Assembly: GCA_046758845.1 (NCBI GenBank)
Contig: JBHIBA010000232.1
Span: forward strand, 1 to 7,513
Direction of reading: 5' to 3'
DNA length: 7,513 bases
Origin: JBHIBA01 sp046758845
GTDB lineage: Bacteria; UBA8248; JACPRG01; G963555815
Both the position numbers and the translations under genes were made by a program. Each line of letters opens with the position of its first letter. Positions within the stretch are counted from its first letter, which is position 1. The notes beneath the pieces are model-generated. The model searched no databases, was not told the origin of the DNA, and saw only the letters and a list, made by a program, of their open reading frames with translations. Below are positions 1-5,952 of the stretch, in pieces.

Positions 1-465
1 CTAGCTTCGGTTTTTGTATGCCTCAAACACATTCACGGCATCCCTTTCAAGGACCCCCCGGATGACTTCAAGTTTCACGTTCATCGATTCTGCGAGTTTT
101 TCGGCGGTGTAAGTCCTTTTCGGGCGGCCGAAGGCGCGCATCTGTTCATCCGAAGGGGCGCCGATGACGAGCGTGCCGATGGCGGCGAACAGGATGGCTC
201 CGCAGCACATCGGGCAGGGCTCGCAAGACGCGTAAAGGGTGCAGTCCTTCAAGACCGGAGTTCTCAGTTTCGCCGCCGCCTTGCGGACGGCTGTCACCTC
301 CGCGTGCGCCGTTGGATCGAGTGATGAATTGGCGAGGCTGTGCGTCCGGACGACGACCTCCCCAGCCCGGACGACGACGGCCCCATAAGGCTGTTCGCCC
401 GCCCGGGCGCCGGCGAGGGCCTCCTCGATGGCCAGGGCCATGAATTTTTCGTGCTTGCCACTCAT
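1..465 (-). CDS. Zinc-dependent nucleoside/nucleobase deaminase (CMP/dCMP deaminase fold, guanine-deaminase-like)
   Basis: The 154-residue product is a complete small cytidine-deaminase-fold enzyme, the usual size for guanine deaminase, cytosine deaminase or TadA-type proteins. These are cytoplasmic enzymes that remove an exocyclic amino group from a base using a zinc-bound water. The zinc site is intact: His54 and the proton-shuttling Glu56 in DPTAHAEV, then Cys84 and Cys87 in SCEPCPMC. From memory, the DPTAHAEVTA and SCEPCPMC blocks resemble Bacillus-type guanine deaminase more than TadA. The C-terminal part (about 105-154) does not show the aromatic tail I associate with that enzyme, so substrate is uncertain. 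The ATG start has a good Shine-Dalgarno (AAAGGAGAG) 5 bases upstream and the stop TAG is the first three bases of the window. It lies downstream of, and in the same direction as, the SRPBCC gene, 214 bases away, and divergent to the amidohydrolase-transporter cluster. Family is certain; guanine, cytosine or another amino-base as substrate is inference. Confidence 0.93.
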   Translation of the reverse strand: MSGKHEKFMALAIEEALAGARAGEQPYGAVVVRAGEVVVRTHSLANSSLDPTAHAEVTAVRKAAAKLRTPVLKDCTLYASCEPCPMCCGAILFAAIGTLVIGAPSDEQMRAFGRPKRTYTAEKLAESMNVKLEVIRGVLERDAVNVFEAYKNRS

Positions 466-470
466 GGTAT

Positions 471-481
471 CTCTCCTTTTG
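471..481 (-). promoter_or_regulatory. Ribosome binding site of the deaminase
   Basis: Minus-strand CAAAAGGAGAG lies 5 bases before the ATG at 465-463. The same 11 bases at the same distance precede the SRPBCC gene, which supports both starts. Confidence 0.8.
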
Positions 482-580
482 TAACGGTCATTTTCCGGAT
501 GGAGAGGTTTTCCGTCGTGGGGCCATCGTGGGTTATGGAAGGATTCAACCTCTCAAGATAAATCAATAGTTCGAGGGCGA

Positions 581-618
581 GCCGGGCACTCCCGCGCTTA
601 TGAAGCGGACAGCCCGGC
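581..618 (-). other. Two-tier inverted repeat between SRPBCC and deaminase genes
   Basis: GCCGGGC at 581-587 is the exact reverse complement of GCCCGGC at 612-618, and inside it CGCTT (595-599) pairs with AAGCG (603-607) across a 3-base loop. Read on the minus strand this lies 60-100 bases past the SRPBCC stop and upstream of the deaminase. It could be a transcript-end or processing hairpin, but no T-run follows, so it is not a standard intrinsic terminator. Confidence 0.3.
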
Positions 619-679
619 GGGGTGCGGCTGGGGAGAAAGAAGATCGGCTTTCACACGGGGTTTCTATTTCTGGTTTCAC

Positions 680-1108
680 CTACGACTCGAGGATTTTTTT
701 CAAGTTTGCCATTTCTTCCACGTTCTCCGCAGTCCCCTCGCGGTGGTGGGCGAGATCCACGTCCCCTTCCCTGTCGTCCGTACGCTCGACTGTATGGAGG
801 ACATGGGTGATCTCCCCTTCTTGTTCGAGGTAGTAGGTGACAGTCTGGCCGGGTTTTTTTGCGGCGCCGTAGAAGTTTTGCCACACGATCTTCGTAGGCG
901 GTTCCCAGACGATAATCTCTGAATCGCACTCACCGCCGTTCTTGTAGAACTGATGGAAGGTTGCACCCACGCCTTGGCGGCGCTCCGAAGTGTACTTCAC
1001 CGATTGGCAAAAGGAAGCTATTTGGGGGTGGGTTTCGAGATTTGCGATGAAATTGAAAACGCGGTCGACGGGAGCCTTGATCTGTTGAAGCACAACAACC
1101 GGGACCAT
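680..1108 (-). CDS. SRPBCC-family (polyketide cyclase/START-like) protein
   Basis: The 142-residue product has the profile of the SRPBCC helix-grip fold, whose members bind hydrophobic or aromatic ligands in a deep cavity. It opens with a beta strand running into the typical phrase IKAPVDRVFNFIANLETHP (about residues 10-28), continues through an alternating strand region with WEPPTKIVWQNF (about 68-79) and TVTYYLEQEG, and ends in a charged amphipathic helix (about 120-142, EEMANLKKILES) like the cavity-closing C-terminal helix of the family. There are no signal peptide, membrane segments or catalytic signature, so it is probably cytosolic and its ligand cannot be named. Length matches single-domain family members. 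The ATG start is backed by CAAAAGGAGAG 5 bases upstream. It is followed, on the same strand, by the deaminase; the 214-base gap makes co-transcription possible but unproven. Fold assignment is good; function is unknown. Confidence 0.85.
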   Translation of the reverse strand: MVPVVVLQQIKAPVDRVFNFIANLETHPQIASFCQSVKYTSERRQGVGATFHQFYKNGGECDSEIIVWEPPTKIVWQNFYGAAKKPGQTVTYYLEQEGEITHVLHTVERTDDREGDVDLAHHREGTAENVEEMANLKKILES

Positions 1109-1113
1109 CTTAA

Positions 1114-1124
1114 CTCTCCTTTTG
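1114..1124 (-). promoter_or_regulatory. Ribosome binding site of the SRPBCC gene
   Basis: Minus-strand CAAAAGGAGAG sits 5 bases upstream of the ATG at 1108-1106 and is identical to the deaminase site. Confidence 0.8.
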
Positions 1125-1147
1125 ATACCTGCTATGGGGGACAGTGA

Positions 1148-1185
1148 TCTGCGCCGGGGATTGGCCGGCGCCCTCCAGGCGCAGA
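1148..1185. other. Pair of competing inverted repeats in the SRPBCC leader
   Basis: GCGCCGG at 1151-1157 pairs perfectly with CCGGCGC at 1165-1171 (7-base loop), while TCTGCGCC at 1148-1155 pairs perfectly with GGCGCAGA at 1178-1185. The two pairings share the same arm, so only one can form at a time. The site is 40-77 bases upstream of the SRPBCC start, a position fit for an operator or an RNA switch in the leader; neither role is shown. Confidence 0.35.
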
Positions 1186-1519
1186 CGATGGCTTCCTTCC
1201 CCCCGAAAGAATCTACCTTATTTTGGCCTGCCTGGTTGAACCCTCAAACCGGAATTTCTGATGGAATCCTCTCAGTCACACTGTTGACCCCGGTTAGCTT
1301 CAAGCGGGTCAATCTTGCCACAGGTTCGTGGACCTCCACCAGCATCTTCTCGTTCAACCCGGTGAGAAATCGCCCGAATCTCTTGCGCGGCCCCGCCGCG
1401 AGAAACTCCCCTAAGTTGACACCCCAGCGAGGATAACCGCCTCGAAAACGAACTCGGCGAGGCCCCCCCTGAGGCTTTGTCGGCGAGCAGTGAGAATTGC
1501 GTCCGGGGCAACCCTCGGG

Positions 1520-1547
1520 TTGACATCGATCGAGCGGCATTGATAGC
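1520..1547 (+). promoter_or_regulatory. Weak sigma70-like promoter candidate for the amidohydrolase-transporter cluster
   Basis: A perfect -35 hexamer TTGACA (1520-1525) is followed after 16 bases by GATAGC (1542-1547), which matches the -10 consensus at only three of six places. It would give a leader of roughly 150 bases before the ATG at 1703. Another TTGACA at 1416-1421 has no acceptable -10. This is a candidate only. Confidence 0.2.
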
Positions 1548-1702
1548 CTTAGCAGCAGCCGCCCATTGTTTACCGACTTTGTAGATTGAGCCCCGGCAGT
1601 TCCCGGCATTGCGGGGATTTCCATGGCTTTGGGGGCGGGAGGGACGCCTTCCCCCACGTCTTCGTACGCCTCTAGGCCGATCACCCTGAGGACCCAGAAC
1701 AA

Positions 1703-3127
1703 ATGCCGGTGGACCTGAACGTGATCAACGGTCGATTGGTCATCCCGGAGGTGGGGTGCCTTGAAGGGGGTCTCTCTGTCTCCGGGGGGCGGATCGTCGC
1801 CCTTGGCAGGCGAGAAGACTTGCCGGCGTCTCGGCGGACCCTGGATGCCCAGGGGCGCCACATCCTGCCCGGCCTGATCGACCCGCACATCCATCTAGGC
1901 ATTTTCATCGACTTCGCAAGTGAGTGTGAAAGCGAGAGCCGGGCGGCTCTCCAAGGCGGAGTGACGACGGTGGGCTGTCACCTGGCTCGGCCCGTTTCCT
2001 ATCTTGAGGCCTACCCCGAGATCAAGAGTACGGCCGAGCGGAGGCTGGTCGCCGACCTGATGATCCACCTGATCCTCAATCAGGAGCAGCACCTCCGGGA
2101 GGTCGAACGATACGCCAGGGAGCTTGAGGTAACCTCTTTCAAGATGTACATGTGCGGTATCCCGGGTGTCATCCCCCACGTGGACGATGCCTTCCTCTTG
2201 GAGGGTTTTCGTCGTGCAAAGAAGGCGGGCCCTCGGTGTCTGGCATGTGTGCACGCTGAAAACGCAGACCTCGTGGAACAGGAAACCCTCCGCTTCAACG
2301 AGGAGACCCCGGACGGAACCCTGGTAGCCTGGTCCGATACGCGGCCCAACTTCGCCGAGGAGGAAGCCGTCCGCCGGGCCGTGTACTTCGCTCAGCTTTC
2401 GGGTACGCGGTTGTACATCGTTCACCTCTCTACGGCGGAGGCCGCGAGGGCCCTCGTCGAACTGCGGCCGTCCAGGAAGCAGGTCGCCGTCGAAACCATA
2501 ACCCCGTACCTTTCGATCACCAAGCACGAGGACCTGGGACGTCTCGGGAAAATGGTTCCCCCATTTCGGGACCAGGCGGACATCGACGCCCTGTGGGAGG
2601 CCGTAGCCGATGACAGAATCGACGTTATCGGGACTGATCACATCGCCGTTCGCAAGGCCCAGAAGGCAGGGGCGCCGATGGCCGATGCGATCCCAGCGGC
2701 GCCGTGTCTGGAGACCCATCTCCCCACACTGTTGACGGAAGGATTTCATCGCCGGGGCATTCGGCTCGAGCAGCTGGTTTCGAAAGTCACGAAACGACCG
2801 GCCGAAATCTTTGGAATCTATCCACAAAAGGGAACCCTGGCAGTCGGTTCGGACGCGGATTTTGTTCTCGTTGACCTGGAGGCCGAACTCACTGTTGAAG
2901 CCGATCGGCTGGCTTCGGCTTCGGGCTTTTCCCTGTTAGAAGGCAGAAAGCTCAAAGGGTGGCCCTCGTTGACAGTGAAAGGAGGTGAGGTGGTTATGGA
3001 GGACCTCGAGGTCACAGCCGATCCCGGCATTGGCCGGGTGTTGTCCCGGTCCAAGGATGGGAAAGAAGGAGTTTGGGCGATCACCCCGGCTGGTCAAGCC
3101 GAACGTAGGAGGAGGAAGAGAGCATGA
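1703..3127 (+). CDS. Cyclic amidohydrolase, hydantoinase/dihydropyrimidinase-like
   Basis: The 474-residue product matches the length and architecture of the D-hydantoinase/dihydropyrimidinase/allantoinase group, cytosolic enzymes that hydrolyse cyclic amide bonds with two metal ions. A small beta domain (1-55) leads into a TIM barrel and returns at the C-terminus (about 370-440, VGSDADFVLVD, then WPSLTVKGGEVV). All metal ligands are visible: His62 and His64 in GLIDPHIHLG, Lys147 in SFKMYM (the lysine that is carboxylated in the family), His184 in CVHAEN, His241 in IVHLST and Asp312 in IGTDH. MVPPFRDQADIDALW (284-298) is also family-typical. Two substrate-contact residues of classical dihydropyrimidinases are not there: the Tyr five places after the lysine is Gly152, and the usual IPNG is IPAA (330-333). 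Thus the ring substrate is probably not plain dihydrouracil. The ATG has only a weak GAGG about 11 bases upstream. The basic tail RRRRKRA overlaps the strong ribosome site of the next gene, with which it shares a 4-base ATGA overlap, indicating coupled translation with the transporter. Confidence 0.92.
   Translation: MPVDLNVINGRLVIPEVGCLEGGLSVSGGRIVALGRREDLPASRRTLDAQGRHILPGLIDPHIHLGIFIDFASECESESRAALQGGVTTVGCHLARPVSYLEAYPEIKSTAERRLVADLMIHLILNQEQHLREVERYARELEVTSFKMYMCGIPGVIPHVDDAFLLEGFRRAKKAGPRCLACVHAENADLVEQETLRFNEETPDGTLVAWSDTRPNFAEEEAVRRAVYFAQLSGTRLYIVHLSTAEAARALVELRPSRKQVAVETITPYLSITKHEDLGRLGKMVPPFRDQADIDALWEAVADDRIDVIGTDHIAVRKAQKAGAPMADAIPAAPCLETHLPTLLTEGFHRRGIRLEQLVSKVTKRPAEIFGIYPQKGTLAVGSDADFVLVDLEAELTVEADRLASASGFSLLEGRKLKGWPSLTVKGGEVVMEDLEVTADPGIGRVLSRSKDGKEGVWAITPAGQAERRRRKRA
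3107..3116 (+). promoter_or_regulatory. Strong ribosome binding site of the binding-protein gene
   Basis: AGGAGGAGGA lies 7 bases before the ATG at 3124, inside the last codons of the amidohydrolase. It is the strongest Shine-Dalgarno in the window, in keeping with the high level usually needed for a binding protein. Confidence 0.8.
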
Positions 3128-4200
3128 GGCGTAAAGGCAGGGTCACGCGTCGTGAATTTTTGAAAAAGGGTGTGGTGGCTTCGACCGCTGTGGCTACGGG
3201 AGTCTCGATTCTCCCTCGCCGGGCGTCGGCCAAACCGTCCCAGCTCGTTGTGGCCCTTTGGGGCGGCGCCTACGGACGGGGAGTCCACGCGGCCGTTGGC
3301 AAACGTTTCCAGAAGGAAACGGGAATCCGCGTTGTTTATGAGTACGGGGTGGGAGGTCCTCGACATGCCAAGCTTCGGGCAACCAGGGGCAACCCGGTCG
3401 TGGACGTAGCGTTCTTTGAGTTCTTCCGCTCCATCCCCGCTCTGAAGGAAGGGCTGATTGAGCCGCCGAACTATGAGGCCGGCGGACCGGTGCCGAACGC
3501 CGCCAAGCTCTCCAAACCCATGAAACTCCCGCAAGGATACGGGCTTTGGGGAGACGGATTCGGACTGGCCTACCACCGGAAAGCCAAGAAAGCCCCTCAG
3601 GCCTGGGCCGACTTGTGGGATTCGGCTTACAGGAAGGATGTGGGGGTTCACAATCCCTCTCAAAATCGGGGCCTGATGTTTCTTGTCATGGCAGCCATTG
3701 TGGGAGGCGGAGACGAGCGGAACATCGATCCCGGATTTGAGAGGCTGAAGGCCCTCAAGCCGAATACCGCCGCAGTCATCACCTCCATTGCCGAGGCCCA
3801 GACGGGCTTCTCTCAGCAGCTATTCCACGTTACCGGCTTTTGGAACTCCTACATCAACTCGTGGCGTGACGGAGGCCTCAAGGTTTTCTACAAGTATCCA
3901 CGGGAACGCGCCGTCGGTATGTTCGATACCATCAGCGTGGTGAAGGGCATCTCCAAGGACCGACGGCAGTCTGCCCTGAAGTTCATCAACCTGGCCCTAA
4001 GCGCCGAAGCGCAGGCGCAATATGCATCCAAGTCCTACTGGGTTCCGGGCAATCCCAAAGCCCTTCCGCTCGTTCCACAATCCACGCGGGAACGACTCCT
4101 CTCCCAGGAGCAGATCGAACAATCCCGTATCCTCGATTGGGAACTTGTTATCTCCAACCAGGAAAAATGGGCACGGCGGTTCGAGAAGATCCTTTCTTAG
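3124..4200 (+). CDS. Tat-exported ABC transporter substrate-binding protein, PotD-like (family 1)
   Basis: The 358-residue product is the periplasmic receptor of the ABC importer encoded downstream. Its N-terminus is a textbook twin-arginine signal: TRREFLKKG (residues 8-16), a mild hydrophobic stretch (17-31) and a likely cleavage after ASA at residue 36. The mature part follows the two-lobe periplasmic-binding fold of the spermidine/putrescine-iron group: LVVALWGGAYGRG opens lobe one, GNPVVDVAFFEF follows, and YGLWGDGFGLAYHRKAKKAP with WADLWD (about 139-165) is the hallmark crossover region of PotD-type proteins. Tat export implies folding in the cytoplasm before transport. The gene overlaps the amidohydrolase by 4 bases and is followed by a 68-base gap with a strong hairpin before the first permease. 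The ligand is uncertain: polyamine by general similarity, but a cyclic amide or ureide is equally possible given the coupled hydrolase. Confidence 0.93.
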   Translation: MRRKGRVTRREFLKKGVVASTAVATGVSILPRRASAKPSQLVVALWGGAYGRGVHAAVGKRFQKETGIRVVYEYGVGGPRHAKLRATRGNPVVDVAFFEFFRSIPALKEGLIEPPNYEAGGPVPNAAKLSKPMKLPQGYGLWGDGFGLAYHRKAKKAPQAWADLWDSAYRKDVGVHNPSQNRGLMFLVMAAIVGGGDERNIDPGFERLKALKPNTAAVITSIAEAQTGFSQQLFHVTGFWNSYINSWRDGGLKVFYKYPRERAVGMFDTISVVKGISKDRRQSALKFINLALSAEAQAQYASKSYWVPGNPKALPLVPQSTRERLLSQEQIEQSRILDWELVISNQEKWARRFEKILS

Positions 4201-4218
4201 TGCGCGAACAATCTTGAA

Positions 4219-4253
4219 GGGAAGGGAGGGCGGGGAACCCCGCCTCCCTTCCC
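4219..4253 (+). other. Very stable intra-operon hairpin between binding protein and permease genes
   Basis: GGGAAGGGAGGGCGGGG (4219-4235) is complementary to CCCCGCCTCCCTTCCC (4238-4253) over 16 pairs with a single bulged G; the tip is closed by GAAC-type bases. It begins 19 bases after the binding-protein stop and no T-run follows, so it is not a canonical intrinsic terminator. The position fits known cases where a hairpin after a binding-protein gene protects the upstream mRNA and lowers expression of the permeases; that role is inference. Confidence 0.8.
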
Positions 4254-4268
4254 ACCAATTGCGTTGCC

Positions 4269-5126
4269 TTGAGCCCGCAGGAACGAAGACGCCGCCTACT
4301 CTTTCTCACCGGGATTGCGCCGCTGGTGCTGTTCCTCGTGCTTTTCCTTGCCTTTCCTTTGCTCCAGCTCTTCCAAATGAGTTTTTTCACGTTTGATCGG
4401 ACGAATATGCGTCAACTCCCCGGTTTCACCCTGTCAAACTACCTCAAGATGATTTCGCCATACTTCTCGATGGTAACAGTTCGAACCCTTTGGATGGGAT
4501 TTGCAGTGACCTTTCTCACGGCCCTTGGGGGCTATCCCGTTGCATACTTTCTTTCCCGCACCCGACTCCGCTACAAGCCGCTTCTTTTCGCCCTCGTGAT
4601 CAGCCCGTTCATGATCAACGGGGTCGTCACCGCCTTCAGCTTCCTCGTCATCTTGAGCCCGACGGGCCTACTCGGGACTCTGGGGAGGATGGTGGGATTG
4701 TCCGGAATCAACCTGATGTACACTCAGACGAGCATGGTTCTGGGGATGAGCTACTTCCTCTTTCCGTTTATGGTTCTGCCTCTGTTTACAGCCTTTCAGG
4801 ACATACATCCCTCCTTCGAAGAGGCCGCGATGAGTATGGGAGCCAGTCACTGGCATATTTTCCGAAAGGTGGTCTTTCCCCTGAGTATCCCGGGCTTCTT
4901 GGCGGGGACGTCTTTGGTCTTTTCAATGATGATGACTCGCTATGCCGTCCCCCACATGTTAGGGGGAGGTAATATTAAGGTGATAACCAACCTTGTCGCC
5001 GATTACACCCTGGAATACCTGGACTGGACCGGCGCGGCGGCGATTTCGATGTTCCTCATCTCCCTGATCGTGTTGGTTCTCTTCGGGTATCACATCTTGG
5101 CAGCCAGGGCGGGGGTGCGCCGATGA
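4269..5126 (+). CDS. ABC transporter permease, PotB-like (first subunit)
   Basis: The 285-residue integral membrane protein is one half of the importer channel. After a short basic N-terminus (QERRRRLLFL) six hydrophobic segments can be seen, at roughly 10-34, 74-96, 104-130, 155-178, 205-228 and 256-280. The cytoplasmic EAA loop that docks on the ATPase is clear: EEAAMSMGAS starting at residue 184, with the trailing FPLSIPG near 203-209. These are features of the PotB/binding-protein-dependent permease family, and length is normal. The start is TTG: an in-frame TGA lies at 4215 and there is no ATG or GTG between it and 4269; the first ATG (4377) would remove the first membrane segment. No Shine-Dalgarno precedes the TTG; instead the strong hairpin ends 15 bases upstream. 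Poor initiation would suit the lower amount of permease relative to binding protein. It overlaps the next permease by 4 bases. Confidence 0.92.
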   Translation: MSPQERRRRLLFLTGIAPLVLFLVLFLAFPLLQLFQMSFFTFDRTNMRQLPGFTLSNYLKMISPYFSMVTVRTLWMGFAVTFLTALGGYPVAYFLSRTRLRYKPLLFALVISPFMINGVVTAFSFLVILSPTGLLGTLGRMVGLSGINLMYTQTSMVLGMSYFLFPFMVLPLFTAFQDIHPSFEEAAMSMGASHWHIFRKVVFPLSIPGFLAGTSLVFSMMMTRYAVPHMLGGGNIKVITNLVADYTLEYLDWTGAAAISMFLISLIVLVLFGYHILAARAGVRR

Positions 5127-5938
5127 AGCGGAGATGGGGAAGAGACCCCTTCGATCTCGCTTTGCGGACGGCAGCGTTGGCCATTTTTTTGGCCCTCCTT
5201 TTACCCCTGCTGGTCATCTTGGGGACCTCCCTGAACCGCCTCGAAGTCGTTCAATTTCCGCCCCAGGGCCTTTCGCTGAGTTGGTACAAGGCCATCTTCG
5301 AGGATCCCTTCATCTGGAAGGACGCTTTTGGGTTAAGTCTTCGGATCGCCCTGATCACCGTCGCGCTCTCCCTACTCCTGGGCTATTCGGCGGCTCTTGG
5401 AATGCGCTATGCACCGGAGGTCGCCAAGGTCCTGGATGTTCTGCTTCTCTCCCCGCTGTTCGTCGGATTCGTCGTGTTAGGGCTGGCCCTTCTCATGTTC
5501 TTCAACCGGGTGTGGCCGACCCTGGGTGCGACCCCCGCCATCATCGTGGCGCATACATTGATCAGCGCCCCCTACGTTCTGCGTATCGCCAGGGCCACCC
5601 TTCACGCCTTCGACCCGGCGATGGAGGAGGCCGCGTCGAACCTGGGAGCCTCGGGCCGGCAGGTGCTGTGGAAGGTCACCCTGCCCATCATCCGGCCGGG
5701 AATCATTGCAGGGGGCATCTTTGCCTTTATCCTCTCTTTCAATAACGTCATGCTATCACTGATGCTGGCAAAACCCGGCCTTCAGACCCTCCCGGTTTTC
5801 ATGTTCAACCAGATACAGTACAGTTTTAATCCTCTCTTGGCGTCCATATCCTTCCTTTTGATCCTGTTTATGGGCGTAACTCTGATCTTGGTTGACCGAG
5901 TCGTGGGGTTCGAACGCGCCCTTGGGCTCATGGTTTAA
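5123..5938 (+). CDS. ABC transporter permease, PotC-like (second subunit)
   Basis: The 271-residue membrane protein is the partner permease. An N-terminal hydrophobic segment (about 13-37) is followed by a periplasmic stretch with LSLSWYKAIFEDP (about 50-62), which is typical of the second permease in polyamine-type systems, then five further membrane segments (about 68-90, 100-125, 136-158, 190-210, 238-262). The EAA loop reads MEEAASNLGAS from residue 167 and ends in LPIIRPGI, as expected for contact with the ATPase. The ATG overlaps the stop of the first permease (ATGA), with only a GGGGGTG stretch upstream, so translation is probably coupled. The ATPase gene starts 14 bases after its stop. 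Length and motif order are normal and nothing appears missing. Confidence 0.93.
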   Translation: MKRRWGRDPFDLALRTAALAIFLALLLPLLVILGTSLNRLEVVQFPPQGLSLSWYKAIFEDPFIWKDAFGLSLRIALITVALSLLLGYSAALGMRYAPEVAKVLDVLLLSPLFVGFVVLGLALLMFFNRVWPTLGATPAIIVAHTLISAPYVLRIARATLHAFDPAMEEAASNLGASGRQVLWKVTLPIIRPGIIAGGIFAFILSFNNVMLSLMLAKPGLQTLPVFMFNQIQYSFNPLLASISFLLILFMGVTLILVDRVVGFERALGLMV

Positions 5939-5952
5939 GGGAAAATCGACGC

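Larger units (their letters stand above)
1109..1702. other. Long divergent intergenic region without a recognisable gene
   Basis: About 590 bases separate the minus-strand SRPBCC gene from the plus-strand amidohydrolase. A minus-strand reading frame with no stop spans 1244-1894 (216 codons), but it runs 190 bases antisense into the amidohydrolase, shows no recognisable domain, has Pro/Gly/Arg-rich residue use, and lacks a good ribosome site. I treat it as chance openness in GC-rich DNA or possibly a decayed gene. Other visible structure is limited to short inverted repeats: competing arms at 1148-1185, GCCTCG/CGAGGC at 1439-1444 and 1458-1463, and CAACCC/GGGTTG at 1509-1522. The region must hold the promoters of both divergent units. 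Confidence 0.6.

Noticed and set aside
1244..1894. Minus-strand frame of 216 codons
   Set aside because: It runs antisense into the well-supported amidohydrolase, has no recognisable domain or ribosome site, and its residue use is Pro/Gly/Arg-rich as in chance GC-rich frames.
1895..2827. Minus-strand frame of 310 codons
   Set aside because: It is fully antisense to the amidohydrolase, whose motifs are all intact; a shadow frame.
4219..4268. Hairpin as an intrinsic terminator ending the operon after the binding protein
   Set aside because: No T-run follows the stem, and the permease and ATPase genes needed by the binding protein continue directly downstream.
5134..5745. Plus-strand frame of 203 codons inside the second permease
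   Set aside because: It is out of frame with the clear permease and rich in Gly/Arg/Pro, a shadow.
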